Assembly (NCBI GenBank): GCA_032358255.1
Contig: JAULBX010011767.1
Span: 1-64,000, forward strand
Direction: 5' to 3'
Source of the DNA: Heterotrichella gracilis
Lineage: Eukaryota > Sar > Xanthophyceae > Tribonematales > Xanthonemataceae
Length of the DNA: 64,000 bases
This document shows positions 1 to 21,885 of the stretch, in pieces. The number at the start of each line of letters is the position of its first letter. Position 1 is the first letter of the stretch. Both the position numbers and the translations under genes were made by a program. The notes beneath the pieces are model-generated. The model made no database searches. It saw only the letters and a program-made list of their open reading frames with translations, and had not been told where the DNA came from.

Positions 1-3000
1 CTCCCCTCCCCTTGTTGCCCCTTCCCCTTCCCCTCCTTGTAGTCGTACATGAAGTAGCTCCAGTAGAACAGCTTGAGAGAGGTCTCCAGGCAAAACAGGG
101 GTTCACCAGCCACCTGGCGCTCGGCCAATACCCTAGAGACGTCCAACTCACCCCACGCAAACTCCTGGAGCCAAACCTGGGAAGAAAATGCTCAAGGGGT
201 GTTGTTGTTTGAATGACAGCAAGGGTAGTTATTGCATGTCGTTCAATGGGTTCCTGAAAGGACACTTACTCCACTAGTGCTGGAACATAGTTTGACATCT
301 GATGCAGGCGACCCAGTCTACAATGCAACATTCAGTGTGCACACACTGCACTACATGTTGCATTATAAACAGATCCCCTCCAACAGACGTCAAGCTGTGT
401 CCCAACATCGTTCGGAGGTGCCCTGTTAGCAGAATGCTGTGTGCCACAATAAGGAGGAGGCATTGACTGGATGATAATGCACACTTTTTGTAACACCATG
501 TGCACAACTCTTATTACATTATCATTATTATTATATTCTGTCATTCTGGTAAGTGCACAACTGGCTGCCGCAGGAAGTGCTCATGGCGACCGTAAGTGTG
601 CTACCAAATACCCTTCTTTAAAATCTTCTTTAAAACCCTAAACCTACCTGCAGCACCAGATTGCTCATGCTCGTGTCCTTGGGCATGAAGACGAAGCCAG
701 AGCAGATCGCTGAAATAGTGGAGACAATCTGCAGGGCGTGAGGGCATGGGCGGGTGGTGTGCAGCGTTTTGAGTAGGGGTTTGGGCAAAGAATACCTGCC
801 GCACATGAACCCAGAGATGCTGGAGATGAGTGCCAGGACAAGGAGGAATGCAAAGGATTAATTCGGCTGTGATGAGGCCGTTTACCTTTATGATGAGGGT
901 TGCAGTTATAGATCCCCCCGCCTTTTCCTGACTCTTAGCCCCACACGCACCTGCGACGGATAGGGCTGGAACCCTAAAACCCTACCCCCTTCACCCCACC
1001 CCTGCGTACCTGCATGGGCAGGAATCCCAGCCAGGTCATTATTTGTCCGTTGCAGCTGTCTATGCGCACAAACCAGAGCAGGCCAAGGGACAGGCCGTTG
1101 AACAGCATGGTCTTTGTGCGCTGCCGGATCTGGTAGGGCAAGGGAAGGAGAGTTATGAAATTGTGTGGGGGATGGGAAACGCTCTATCGAAGAGGGGTTG
1201 ACCGTAAATATAAGAGTTGCGTGGCATATCAGGAAAATGAGACATGATGCACACTCTGTGGGTAAACCCTTGCCCAGGGTATGCTCATGTCACCCGCACC
1301 CAAACCCAGTGGAAGGCTTCAGCACACAAGGGGTAAACTCGCAACCAGGACCTTGCCCGGCTCTCCCCACCCAACAAAACCCTGGCCTAGGGTTTCCCAA
1401 TGTGCACCAAGAGCACCACATGCGCCATCCTGTACCTGATGTAGGGCCGTAGGGTTCAGGCTGCAGACTTTAGGGTTTTCCCTACCTGCAACATGAGCAC
1501 CACGTTCGCCATCCTGTAGCTCACATAGGGCTTCTGCTGCAACAAGTGCCTGGCAAGCAGCAACAGCCCAAAGTATGCCACAAAGTACAGGATGGCGCCA
1601 GCTGCCAGCAGCGCAGTGGTCACCCGCACGTAGCCAAAGGTGGTGCAATCCTGGGGGATTTGGTGGCAATCCACCCCCGCGGGGACCGGGCCTGGGGGGT
1701 GCGGGGGGCGGTGGAGGTCAGCAGCGGAAAGGGGTTGGAGATGGACGGTGATGGAGTGGCTTTTAAGGTAATTGTAAAAGGGTGGTACTGCCACGGGTGA
1801 CAAGCAAACTTGAAAGCCCATCCCTATGATGTTCTATTGATATTTAGGATATTTCTTATTCATGTTACATGATTCCATCAGTCTGAGATCAAGGCCCTAG
1901 TGATGTATAACATTTTAAGGTTTAGGGTTTAGGGTTTGCGTACGGGAAGGTAATATGATTGCAGTGCAATTGGCCAAGGGGAGGAGGCATTTTCAGGAGA
2001 AGAGGGGGCGCCAGGGGAGGAAAATGCAGGAAGGACTGTGCGCGCATCTAACAGATCGTATTTGGGAGGGGGTGTTACCTGGAGAGACGGTTGCGAGTAG
2101 CTTGATTGCCAGCAACAGCACCGCGGCTTCATACCCAGCCCTGCGGGTGTGCAACACCACAGTTGCAGAACGGCCCACAAAAATCATCCCCAAAGGTTTG
2201 TACAGCAACCAGTTGATGAGCACTGTGCCTGGGGATGACGGTACAAGCTGCAGGTAGCCTGGCAAGAGGGTTTAGGATCCCCCTCGGGGACAAGCGCTAT
2301 AGTGGCATTAGGGTTTATGATTTATGGTTTTGGTATAGAGCTTGCGGCCTCCCTTACCAGAAGGTCAGTCTTGGCGCGTGCAGCCACCAGGGGCAGTCCA
2401 TGATGACCAGGGCCTGGGATAAGATTTTGGTTTTTAGGGTTTGGGTTCAGGGTTTCCCTTACCAGAAGGTCAGTTTTGGCGCGTGCAGCCACCAGGGGCA
2501 GTCCATGACCAGAGTCTGGGATAGCAACCGACGTGGCTTGGGACTCAGCAGCCAAGCCAGCGACCCAGCAAAAGTCGACACGGGGACCAGGTTGTGTGCG
2601 GAGATGACGTAGAGCAAAAACAGCTGCGGGGCAAGGAGGGCAAGGGTGTTGTTGGGTTTTTTTCCTCGGGTTTGCCGCTGGCATGCACCACTTGAAGTGG
2701 CGGAACATTAGTGGCGCATGTGACATGCGGCATGTGACTGGGTGGCTATGCCAGGGGTATACTAATAATACTAACAGTTAGTATTATTAATCATTATTAA
2801 TCATTCTAATAATCATTCATTATTATTACATGCATTCCCGCTCAAGAGCAAGATTAGCAAGTCAGCCCCTATACATGTAACGCCAGGCGGATCTATTAGT
2901 ATTATAAAGTATTATTAGTATACCCCTGGCTGTGCATAGGATGTTCCAATGAAGCACCATGGGATGATTCGCCAGCATCATTGTAGAGTTCTTTGGCAAG

Positions 3001-4709
3001 TAATGCACGTGACTATAAATGATGCTGGTAGATCGTCCACGGTGCTCCATCCATGATGGTGGCGCATCCATGCGGTCTACCAGAGTATGGAGCTGTGATC
3101 ACAATCGTCAGCAAAGGGGTGTGGTGTGCTCTGCAGTAGTACAAAAGGTGCTTGACGCTAGGAAGGACAGAGGATAGAGGCGCTTTCACTCCGCCAAGGC
3201 ACGTGCAATCAGGTAAAGCCTCGCCCCCCTTGAGTCAAACGCCTACCCATCCATATGCCTCAATGTCTAGCTATGCACTACCCTCCTCTAGGGTTTCCCT
3301 AGGGTCTCACCGAGTTCCAACACGTCCAGCGAATCCCCCCGCTCACATGCGACACAGCCGACATCCATGTGCAGGGCTCCGCCAGCACATGCACGTTGGG
3401 CACCAGCCAGAAAACCACATTTAGGGTTTGTATGCTCAGCTCAAGCAGGCTCAGGGTGGACAGGCGTGCCCTCCTGCGGGACCTGGACACAGGAGGGGGG
3501 CTAGGGTTTAGGGTTTGAGGTTTATGGTTGAGGAAGCGGGAGAGAGTTACGTGTGGGATCCAACCAAGGATGGTTGGTACAGGTTTGTTGTGCGCAAGCT
3601 TGTCTTCACTCATCAAATCTGTAATTTGAGCAGGCTTATGCTCACCGACAGCGTGCACCCAAATCACTCATCACGTGGGCAAAACACAAACCCTATGCAC
3701 ACCCTGCACACCACCGCTCACCAGTGCTTGCCCTCGCGCCGCGTCTTGTACACCCTAGTGAGGAACACTGTTAGGGTAAACAGGAGGCCCGCCAGGCACA
3801 CAGAGGACAGACCCACGTTGATCTGCACCACTGTGTCGTGCTGGCGGAAGTAGGCGTCAGGCTGCATATAGGGTAGGGTTTGGTTAGGGTCTTGTTTAGG
3901 GTTTTCTTTAGGGTGTGGTTGGCGTGTGTTGAGCTGCATCATTGTGTCGTGCTGGCGGTAGTAGGCGTAAGGCTGCGGCGTGGGAGAGGGTTTAAGCAGG
4001 GTTTCGGTCAGGCTGCAGCTACTCAGGTAGCGTTTGAGAAGGGTTTTGGTTAGGGTTTGGTTGGTGTACTTTCACCGGGTGCTGGGTGCGCTGGTGGTGG
4101 GGCTGTGGGACGCTGGTGCTGGTGCTGGGTGGTGGTATACTGGGGTACACGCACTGGCTTAAAAGCAGGGTAGGACGGGTGCATGCATATGGGCAGTGGT
4201 TGGTGCACATCTGTCTCACCCTCGTCAGCTTTGCCACTGTGAGCCATATGAGCAGGATCGTCCCCAGGATCGTCCCCAGCGTGGCCATCCATGTCAAAAC
4301 CTGCGTGAAGTGCAAGAAAGGACTCGTAAAACATGTCCGATACCCCTTTGGAAGGGGGACACTTAGGACAAGGCAACAAAACACCTATATGCATGCATGT
4401 GCATGCATGCATGCCACTCTGCAAGAGCTTGCGACCAAACGCCTGCGCTACCTTGGTTTCCCTGGCGCTTATGTATTCTATCCGCAGTATTACGTCGTCC
4501 TCGGCTGAGTAGTGCCCGGCGGTGGGCTCGTCTGAAAAGTCGCTTGGGCACTCGCAGGGCTGGGGGTCGATCCTCTGCCCGCTGTCGCCAGCCGATTCAC
4601 TGGATGCATATGCTGAAACGGTGGGTGTCGGTTTATCTACCGACCTCCTCGACGGTACGGGTATCCTGGAGGAGAGTGATCGCACCAGGCCTGGCACTGC
4701 ACTGCCCAT
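1..4709 (-). CDS. Multi-pass membrane protein leading into a class-3-lipase-like domain (3' end outside window)
   Basis: The gene is read on the minus strand; its C-terminus lies beyond position 1. Exons seen, in order: 4709-4452 (soluble Ser/Pro-rich N-terminus), 4300-4220, 3861-3722, 3482-3311, about 2616-2460, about 2253-2073, 1698-1488, about 1132-1012, about 735-653 and 181-1. Most junctions are GT-AG and phase-matched; the join 2460 to 2253 does not match, so an exon may be missing there. At least six hydrophobic segments are visible, for example TLGTILGTILLIWLTVA, INVGLSSVCLAGLLFTLTVF and LLAAGAILYFVAYFGLLLL. The last exon contains FCLETSLKLFYWSYFMYDY, which resembles the stretch before the catalytic core of plant membrane-bound class 3 lipases. 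No GXSXG is visible because the sequence ends first. A membrane lipase is therefore inferred; another polytopic protein is possible. Several introns carry exon echoes and TTTAGGG motifs. Confidence 0.6.
1400..1442 (-). repeat. Echo of exon 1698-1488 (3' end)
   Basis: The minus strand repeats, with changes, the last bases of the exon that ends at 1488 (encoding YRMANVVLMLQ). The copy lies just downstream in the intron. Confidence 0.6.
2355..2412 (-). repeat. Echo of exon 2616-2460 (3' end plus donor)
   Basis: About 45 bases that encode MDCPWWLHAPKLTFW and the following gtaaggg donor are repeated almost unchanged about 80 bases downstream in the intron. Confidence 0.85.
3925..3982 (-). repeat. 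Echo of exon 3861-3722 (acceptor plus 5' end)
   Basis: The acceptor and the first codons (Y-F-R-Q-H-D-T-V) of the exon at 3861 recur about 100 bases upstream in the intron with a handful of substitutions. Confidence 0.8.
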
Positions 4710-5820
4710 CGGGCTAAGCGACCTGACTATTCGGACGCATATTATGGCATGCGCATCCGGGGGTTTTGCCCACCAGGGTTTCTGCAGCGGGGTTCGCTGG
4801 TGCGGTGAACTAATTAGAACACCTCGTTTGTGCTTGCTTGCAGGCTATTCTGTTGCGTTTGTAGTGGCAGCAGTGGATGGTGTTGTTCTAGGCTAGGCCC
4901 CACCTGCGCACCAGCTACACGGCCACGACTAAAGCGCATACTTGCACTCTTTACGCGGTGTATGCAAGCGGCCTAGCAAAAATCCAGTGTGGCAGCCTGT
5001 AGACTGACACGACAGCAACAGCGACACTGGCTAGCGAAGGAACATCACTCTTGCGCAGCCCAAAACTGCATGCGGGGGTTCCCACAGGTTAGGGTTTTGG
5101 CAAAAACCCTTCTTCCAGAGTCTTCAATAAAACAATGGGGATTTTTTTACTGCCAATCTGCAGTCCGCGAATCGGCTGCATGCTGTTGACAGCGGCTCTT
5201 TGGCATAATACCTGCTGAAAGCCATAATCAAGCCAACGACCTTTCGGACCCCTAAGGCCCAGCCAGGCGTATTACGTATTTACTAAACAACTTCCTATCC
5301 AGCGTCTGATGCCTGAGCAATGTTTCCGTGTCAGCACACACAGTCACCGGCCACGATCACCTCCGCATCCACACAGCTACTGTATGCAATGCCAGGGCCG
5401 TCAAATATAGGTAGAAGCACATAAACTAACATAGTTACAGCACTGGCCGCTGCCGAGCCCTCCGGGACCAATAGCAAGGCTGTTGATCACTGCAAGTCCT
5501 TGTCCAAGTCCTGACAATGTTGTAAGGCCATCGGCAACTAGGATCATCCAACTGAGGTGACCCTCGTGTGTGTGCATTTTGCATCGAACCTTTACAGAAT
5601 TCAAACCCATTTATGCAAACCCTAGCAAAATGTCATCAAGATAACATGCACTATCATAAGACCAGCGGCATGCTGCCAGTGCTGCCCCAACAGTGCACCA
5701 CCCCACCCCACCCCACCCTCCCCCTCCCCTCCCACCAACCACACCCCGCAGCCAACATTGACTGTGACTCCCCCCTCTCCCCCCTCTCACACACCCACCA
5801 CCCACACCATCTCGTGGGCA
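4710..5820. other. Intergenic, no gene seen
   Basis: This lies between the start of the membrane-protein gene and the stop of SMC5, both on the minus strand. Only short unconvincing frames are present. It should hold the promoter of the membrane-protein gene and the 3' UTR of SMC5. Confidence 0.6.
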
Positions 5821-16301
<10,481 letters not shown>

Positions 16302-17181
16302 CGTGACAGCGTGTTGTCCCCAGCGGCACTGCCAAGCTGCTGCCCCTCAGATGTGGTCCTCTCTGTAACAAAACAGGTACGAGGCTGAAGCCAGGACACA
16401 GCCTCGCTGCGTTCAGCAGCCTAGGAACGAGGGATACTGGAGATTTTGGAAAGCGCTACATGCTTTGGCGAGGTTTGTGCCGTGCGAGTTGTGGGGCGTT
16501 AGCTATAGTTTAGCTTGCTGTTTGCATCAGTTTGAATTCGAACTTTTTAAAACCCTTGTGGAGGGTTTTGAGAACCTGCCCAGGTGGGCCTAGCCCAGTG
16601 TGGCCAGAATTTTGCCCCTTTGGCCAAGGCTACAGGGAGTTCCTGAAGGGATGCTCAGAAGCTTGAAAAGTTTCCTCTTACTCAGAGTTTCCTAGCCCAG
16701 TGAATCACAGAACAGGCAGGAAGCTTTCAGGTTCAAAAAGTAGCACCATTTCCAGAATAACAAGTTGTGGCTTAGCCTAGGCGCACAGTGCCCTGAAGTT
16801 CAAATTAAACTGCTAAAATATTAAGGAACTATATAGGATTGCAGGTTCTCCTAGTACCATACATTAACGGGAAACGTTTCTAGTACCAGTTATTATTCAC
16901 TGAATGAGACTAGGTTAAATTGGCCACAGGAGGATGTGACACGCATAGGCAACACCACATCTAGAGGCAACAAGCAGGGAAGCACAGGTGTGGACACAAG
17001 TCATATCACTGTGTGCCTAAATACTTGCGCGCATAGGGAAACTTGGCTGTCTATTGGTCAGCCCAACAGAACCGCTAATTTATTGAAGACGTGGCGACAC
17101 AAGAAACCCGGGTCCATAAATGCAGCGGGCAGCGGGAGTTGCTTCAACTAATTAGCCGCGTGACTTGGATCCACTGTACAA
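16302..17181. other. Intergenic, no gene seen
   Basis: This is the region upstream of SMC5 and downstream of the F-box gene (both minus). It is somewhat AT-richer than the genes. No supported reading frame or RNA was seen. Confidence 0.6.
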
Positions 17182-18678
17182 CTAGGGTATCAATAGGGTT
17201 TGACAAAAATTATGCTGCTGCCCCCTCAGCCAGCGCTGCGCAGCCGCAACAAGCTCGCTATCCCCCTCCCCTGGTACCTCCTCCGCCACCCCCTCCCCCT
17301 GCTGTGCCTCTGCCCCCCCGCCTGCCACCACCCATTTCTTGGTTATGCCGTCATCTTCCGCCGGCACCACCCACCCCTTGCACGCCACGCTGACCTGGAT
17401 CTTGGGGTGCCAGCCAACCAGGCGCAGGTTGGGGTTGACAGGGGCAGTGAGCACCAGGCGCCACTCGGCATCAAAAAGGTAGTGGCGGGAGGGGGATTGG
17501 ATGATGACGAGGTGGGGTAGGTGAGGTAGCTGCACCTCAATGATGCCATCTGGTTCCATTCCATGCTGGCCAGGGGTGGCAGTCCCCACCCTCGGCAGGC
17601 CCAGGCGGCGCAGTGTGGCGGGCAGGTGGGACAGCAAGGCGAGCCGCTGGTCGCCCTCCATGTACCAGTCACTAAGGTCCAACTCCCGCAGCGGGGCCGC
17701 AAACAGGCACTCCCAGTGCGCTCCTAAATTATCTACCACCGACCCACGCTGGCGTGGGTTCAGATTGACCGAGATGGTGAGGCGCTGCAGGGTTAAGGGC
17801 CACCAGGGCACCTCCACTGGCACCCCCAGGCAGCTGTCACACGTATCCAAGGTGAGGGCGGTGAGTGCTGTCAAGGGGCGCAGGTCAAGCGCCAGCTCTG
17901 TGTGGCGCAGTTTCAGCTTCAGGGTGATGAGGCTGGGCAGGCGGCGTAGCGGCAGTTTGCCGCAGTCTTGTTGCAGTCGAGAACTGCTCGGGATCCAGAA
18001 TATCTGCCCAATGCTGAGGCTCGCGTGGGTGACAGAGGGAAGCGGTGGCAGCGGGGGCGCATAGAACCTCGGCCCGCGGAGACTGTGGACGCCAGTGGTG
18101 ACCTCCACTGACAGGCGTGTGAGGCGGGTGAGGTTGGAGAGGTGCTGGGTGATTGGCCCAATGAGGCCCACAGGTAGGTCATCGTCTTCATGAGAGGGGT
18201 GGATTCTGGCAGGTACAGTTAGCTCTTCCAGCTTGTGCAGGCGGCCTATTGCTGCGAACAGCGCCAAAACCTTTGGGAACGGCGCGCCTGCTAAATCTCG
18301 AAACCGCACCGTCAGTGCCTGCACCCAATCTGGGGCCAACGCTGCCAGTAGGTCTAGACAGGTTTGGGGGTCCTCACACTCCTCGAAGCTGCTGAGGTCC
18401 AGTACCTTGGTGTGTGACAATTGGGCCCTCAAGAGGCTGACTTGTGGCCGGAGTTGGGGCCTATAGGGTAGGAACTCCCTATGAACTTGGTCAACCACCT
18501 CCCACAGCACTCCTTGGCTGCAGAGGAGAGTGTACCAGCGCTTGCACACAGCGGTTGCCCGGGCACGCTCATCAAAGGGGAGTGCCAGCAAGACATGGCT
18601 CAGCGCCTCATCTGGTAGGTTGTCAAGCTGCATTCCTTCAGGGAGGCCGGGGGGTGGAGCTGCCTGCGGTTGGTCCAT
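17182..18678 (-). CDS. F-box / leucine-rich protein, full length
   Basis: The coding part is intronless, about 498 residues. An F-box near the N-terminus reads LPDEALSHVLLALPFDERA followed by AVCKRWYTLLCSQGVLWE. This fold binds SKP1 and would place the protein as substrate adaptor of an SCF ubiquitin ligase. Leucine-rich stretches follow, such as LPSLITLKLKL and LRPLTALTALTLDTC. A conserved tail around LVLTAPVNPNLRLVGWHPK is shared with the paralogue at 24981. I chose the ATG at 18678 (MDQPQAAPPPG) because the paralogues begin at the equivalent place. An ATG 15 codons upstream is in frame, but it lies upstream of the proposed leader acceptor (18709). The substrate is unknown. Confidence 0.88.
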   Translation of the reverse strand: MDQPQAAPPPGLPEGMQLDNLPDEALSHVLLALPFDERARATAVCKRWYTLLCSQGVLWEVVDQVHREFLPYRPQLRPQVSLLRAQLSHTKVLDLSSFEECEDPQTCLDLLAALAPDWVQALTVRFRDLAGAPFPKVLALFAAIGRLHKLEELTVPARIHPSHEDDDLPVGLIGPITQHLSNLTRLTRLSVEVTTGVHSLRGPRFYAPPLPPLPSVTHASLSIGQIFWIPSSSRLQQDCGKLPLRRLPSLITLKLKLRHTELALDLRPLTALTALTLDTCDSCLGVPVEVPWWPLTLQRLTISVNLNPRQRGSVVDNLGAHWECLFAAPLRELDLSDWYMEGDQRLALLSHLPATLRRLGLPRVGTATPGQHGMEPDGIIEVQLPHLPHLVIIQSPSRHYLFDAEWRLVLTAPVNPNLRLVGWHPKIQVSVACKGWVVPAEDDGITKKWVVAGGGAEAQQGEGVAEEVPGEGDSELVAAAQRWLRGQQHNFCQTLLIP

Positions 18679-19210
18679 GGTGTGGGCTGCCGAACGAAAT
18701 GGGGTGTCCTGTGGCAGTGGCACAGAAGCAGCGGTGTCACAAGTCTTTTACACAACGCTCAGTACCGTGTCGAAGTTTATAGGAACCGGCTGGGGGATAC
18801 AAGTCGGAGGAGCACACAGCAAGTGGGTGTGGATGGCGTGTGAGACAAGAGCACAGGTGTCACAACAGCCCAGGTGTGCTTGTCTGGCATCACACAAGCA
18901 TGTGCGTGCAGGGTGGAACGCAGGGTGCGCTGTCCTTCGCGAGGAGAGGACGAAGGCTGTGCACAGCTTTGACTCCGCAGCGTACCTTACCACTGATGGC
19001 CTGCAACAGGCGTAGTCTTCTGAGGTGCTGCGAGCCAGCGCTCTTTTTACTGAGTGCACACGAACTGCACAAGGGTTCACATATACCGCGCAACAGCTCT
19101 CGACATCTAAGGCTGGTTGCATAGTCTGCAGCGAAGCACAGGTAGAAAGTGCGTTTTGTTGCTGCCAGCAGCTCGCCGCGTCGGTCATATAGCCCGGTGC
19201 TGCGGCGATG
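18679..19210 (-). promoter_or_regulatory. Conserved 5' leader with UTR intron of the F-box gene
   Basis: The leader is shared with other family members. It has a CAGTG|GTAAGG donor at 18991/18990 and a CCACAG|GACACC acceptor near 18709, giving an intron of about 280 bases. A further shared block lies at about 19165-19195, reading cgccgcgtcggtcatat on the plus strand. A promoter is inferred upstream of the donor. Confidence 0.6.
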
Positions 19211-20656
19211 TGGAAATCGTCGGCCCTGGTCTCCTCCCCGTTGCACGCCCCGAATTACCACCTCCCCCTGCTGTCGTGCACCCTTCAGACTGACAGTTAG
19301 ATATGCAATCCTTTGTAAGGAAAGATTTCAAGGCGGTTCTGGGCATGGAACGTCGCCACCTGCCATGACCATTTTCTCAGAACCCATTGCGCGGGAGCCA
19401 CTCACCCACGGCATGCCACAACATGGCTAGCCGGGATGTATCAAGAGAACAAGCAACTAAGGCAAAAGAGGTGAGCAAGGAGACACGGCAGCCAATACAC
19501 TACGCTGTAAGGTAAGGGGTTAGGGCGCATGCTCTCAAGGTCGGTCGGGAATTTGAACCCTATCAACCCTCTGGCTAGACCCTAACGTAGGACTCCTGTA
19601 CAGGATATATATACCGCCAGACAGTCGCACCCACCAATCGCCCAACTGGATGTGCTGCAGATTATACACCGACTACATACATCCACTGGACCGCCTACCA
19701 CCTCTCCTAAAGGTAAGGGCCCTACCCCTCATCATCCCATAGGGTCTTCTTCCTCAAGCTGTAGCTCCACCTCTTGCGCATAGTAGCAACTGCAAAGACC
19801 AGCGGGGCTAGGAAGTATGGTCAAATGCAGGCAGGATGCTATTCTTGAGCATTCTTCCCACAGAAGCAGTTGTCACGCTGCCTCAGTCATGCCATGCAGT
19901 GCAGCGCTAACGCCAATTACCGCTCCACAACAAGTGCAATTTTTTGCTCCAGGTACCATTTGGTTACACATCCGCAGTTTTTTGTGGCACCTCAAGTTAA
20001 TTTATTGTATTCCACACACACGTCAAGGATAGGCGACACAAGTGCTATGCCGTTGCCGACTGATGCCAACACCCACGCGACATGCCCATGGCATATGAGC
20101 GCCCTCAATATTAACATAAAAATTCAAGATACCTTCTGGCCAGTAAAGACCTGTGACGCACGCTGGCGTTACGTCAGAGCGTATGCCAGTCCTAAAGCCA
20201 AACAAATGTGTCCCTAAAACTTGAAAGCAGCATGGCCGGCCATGGCAAGAAAAGGAAGAGGCCCATACCCTGCCAATCCCGAAACCCTATCCATGACGCA
20301 GGCTACCACACCACTTGAACCAACCCTGGTTGTTCAACTGGGAGTCTTTGCCGCCACCAAGAGCACACCAATATATGAGAAACCCTTATGACATCCGAGA
20401 CACACCCTAGCTGCCAGTTTGTCACGTGGTACCCTCATGTAAGCTTGAGGCACATTCTAGCTTGCAGCCTACCATCCGCTATCCACCTGTCCCCCATGGC
20501 ATGTAAATTCCAGTCCCCAGAACTCCCCTCTGAGCGTCCCCTGGACCATGTAGGGACATGTGCCACCCCCGCATGCAGGGTTATGCCACACCGGCATGCA
20601 CTGCAGCGACCCCCGCTGGATCGCCTCCACCCAGTGCAACCACCTCCCGCACTGCA
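19211..20656. other. Intergenic, no gene seen
   Basis: No supported coding region was found. Only short frames without splice support or recognisable motifs are present. Confidence 0.55.
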
Positions 20657-21001
20657 TCAGCTCCCGGATGGGCTGGGGAGCACATGACTCGCCGGTTTGC
20701 CGGTATCCGTTGCCTGGGTGTGCGCCAGCTGGGCAATCAGGTGGTTGAGGTCGGGACCGCCACCGTTGTGCCCGGGATCCACTATTTCTTGGCTGCTGAG
20801 GACTGTGTCCCAGCGTTTGCATACGGTGGCTGCCCGGGCACGCTCCTGTGAGGGGAGGCCCAGCAAGATGAGGTTGAGCGCTTCATTTGGTAGGTTGCTC
20901 AGGTGCTTGTCTGCAGGCAGGCTGGTGGGAGGAGCTGGCTGCGGCTGCTGACTGGCTGTGCCTGTGTGGGTGGTGTGGTCTCCACCACCTGTAGTGGCCA
21001 T
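20657..21001 (-). pseudogene. Truncated F-box paralogue
   Basis: About 114 residues remain. The start (MATTGGGDH), a recognisable F-box (LPNEALNLILLGLPSQERAR, CKRWDTVLSSQE) and the first residues after it (LAHTQ) match the full-length paralogues. The frame then runs into unrelated sequence and stops, and none of the leucine-rich part follows. The 5' leader is intact (donor at 21301/21300, acceptor near 21026). It may still make a short F-box-only protein, but decay by truncation is likelier. Confidence 0.75.
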
Positions 21002-21510
21002 ATTGCTGTGGTTGCTGCAGGTGTCCTGTGGCTGGCAAAGCAGAAAGCGGTGTCACATATGGTTTTCATATGAAAAGCACACAATGCGTTTTCATCGTGT
21101 TGAAACTAACAGGGCCAGGATGAGTAGGGGAAAAGTATCTAAAGCGCACACAGAAAATGGTGGATGGCGTTCACGACAAGTGCAGGGCACCACACTTTGT
21201 GTTTGCCAGGTAACATGGCTTAAACTGCAGCACTGCGTTGCCCTTGCGAGAAAGGAGACCCAAAGCTGTGCACAGTGGTTAATCAGCAACGTATCCTTAC
21301 CACTGAACGCCAATAATAGCCCGTGGCAACCTCCCTTGCTGTAGTTGGTGTGTGACTATGACAGGGTTTAGCATGCGTTCTCAGACAACAGGTCTCGCCT
21401 TTTAAGGCTGACTGGCGGCGTCTTGCAGCGAGACACATACATAGCAGTCCTTGTACTTATTAGGTTTACTTTCAATAGCTCGCCGCGTCGGTCATATACC
21501 GTACATAGCT
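21002..21510 (-). promoter_or_regulatory. Conserved 5' leader of the truncated F-box copy
   Basis: Homologous to the leader at 18679-19210: same CAGTG|GTAAGG donor and CCACAG|GACACC acceptor about 275 bases apart, and the same cgccgcgtcggtcatat block near 21480. Confidence 0.65.
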
Positions 21511-21885
21511 CGCGACGATATATATGGAAACCCTGTGGAAACCTTGGCGTCACACGCCAAGTGCCACTCCCGTCACCATCAGCGTGCACCCACCTTGGAC
21601 AGGGAGGCATGCGCCCTCTGGAAAGTGCTTAGTGCTTCATAAAGGTTTGACACCTGCCCATAGTGGCCGTGCGCGGCACCATGCACGTATTGGTTGGAGT
21701 ATGGCATGCCCCACATGCTAGCCAAGTGCCGGTCAATGATTTTACAAATAGTATTAACGCAGATACACGGAAAGGGCAACAAGAGATTGGCAAGTTGCAG
21801 ACAAATCATTCAGGGAACCTCCTTACATCCATTACCAATTTATTCTCCTGCCCGGCTCGACCTGCAAAAACCCTAAAAGTCCTGG

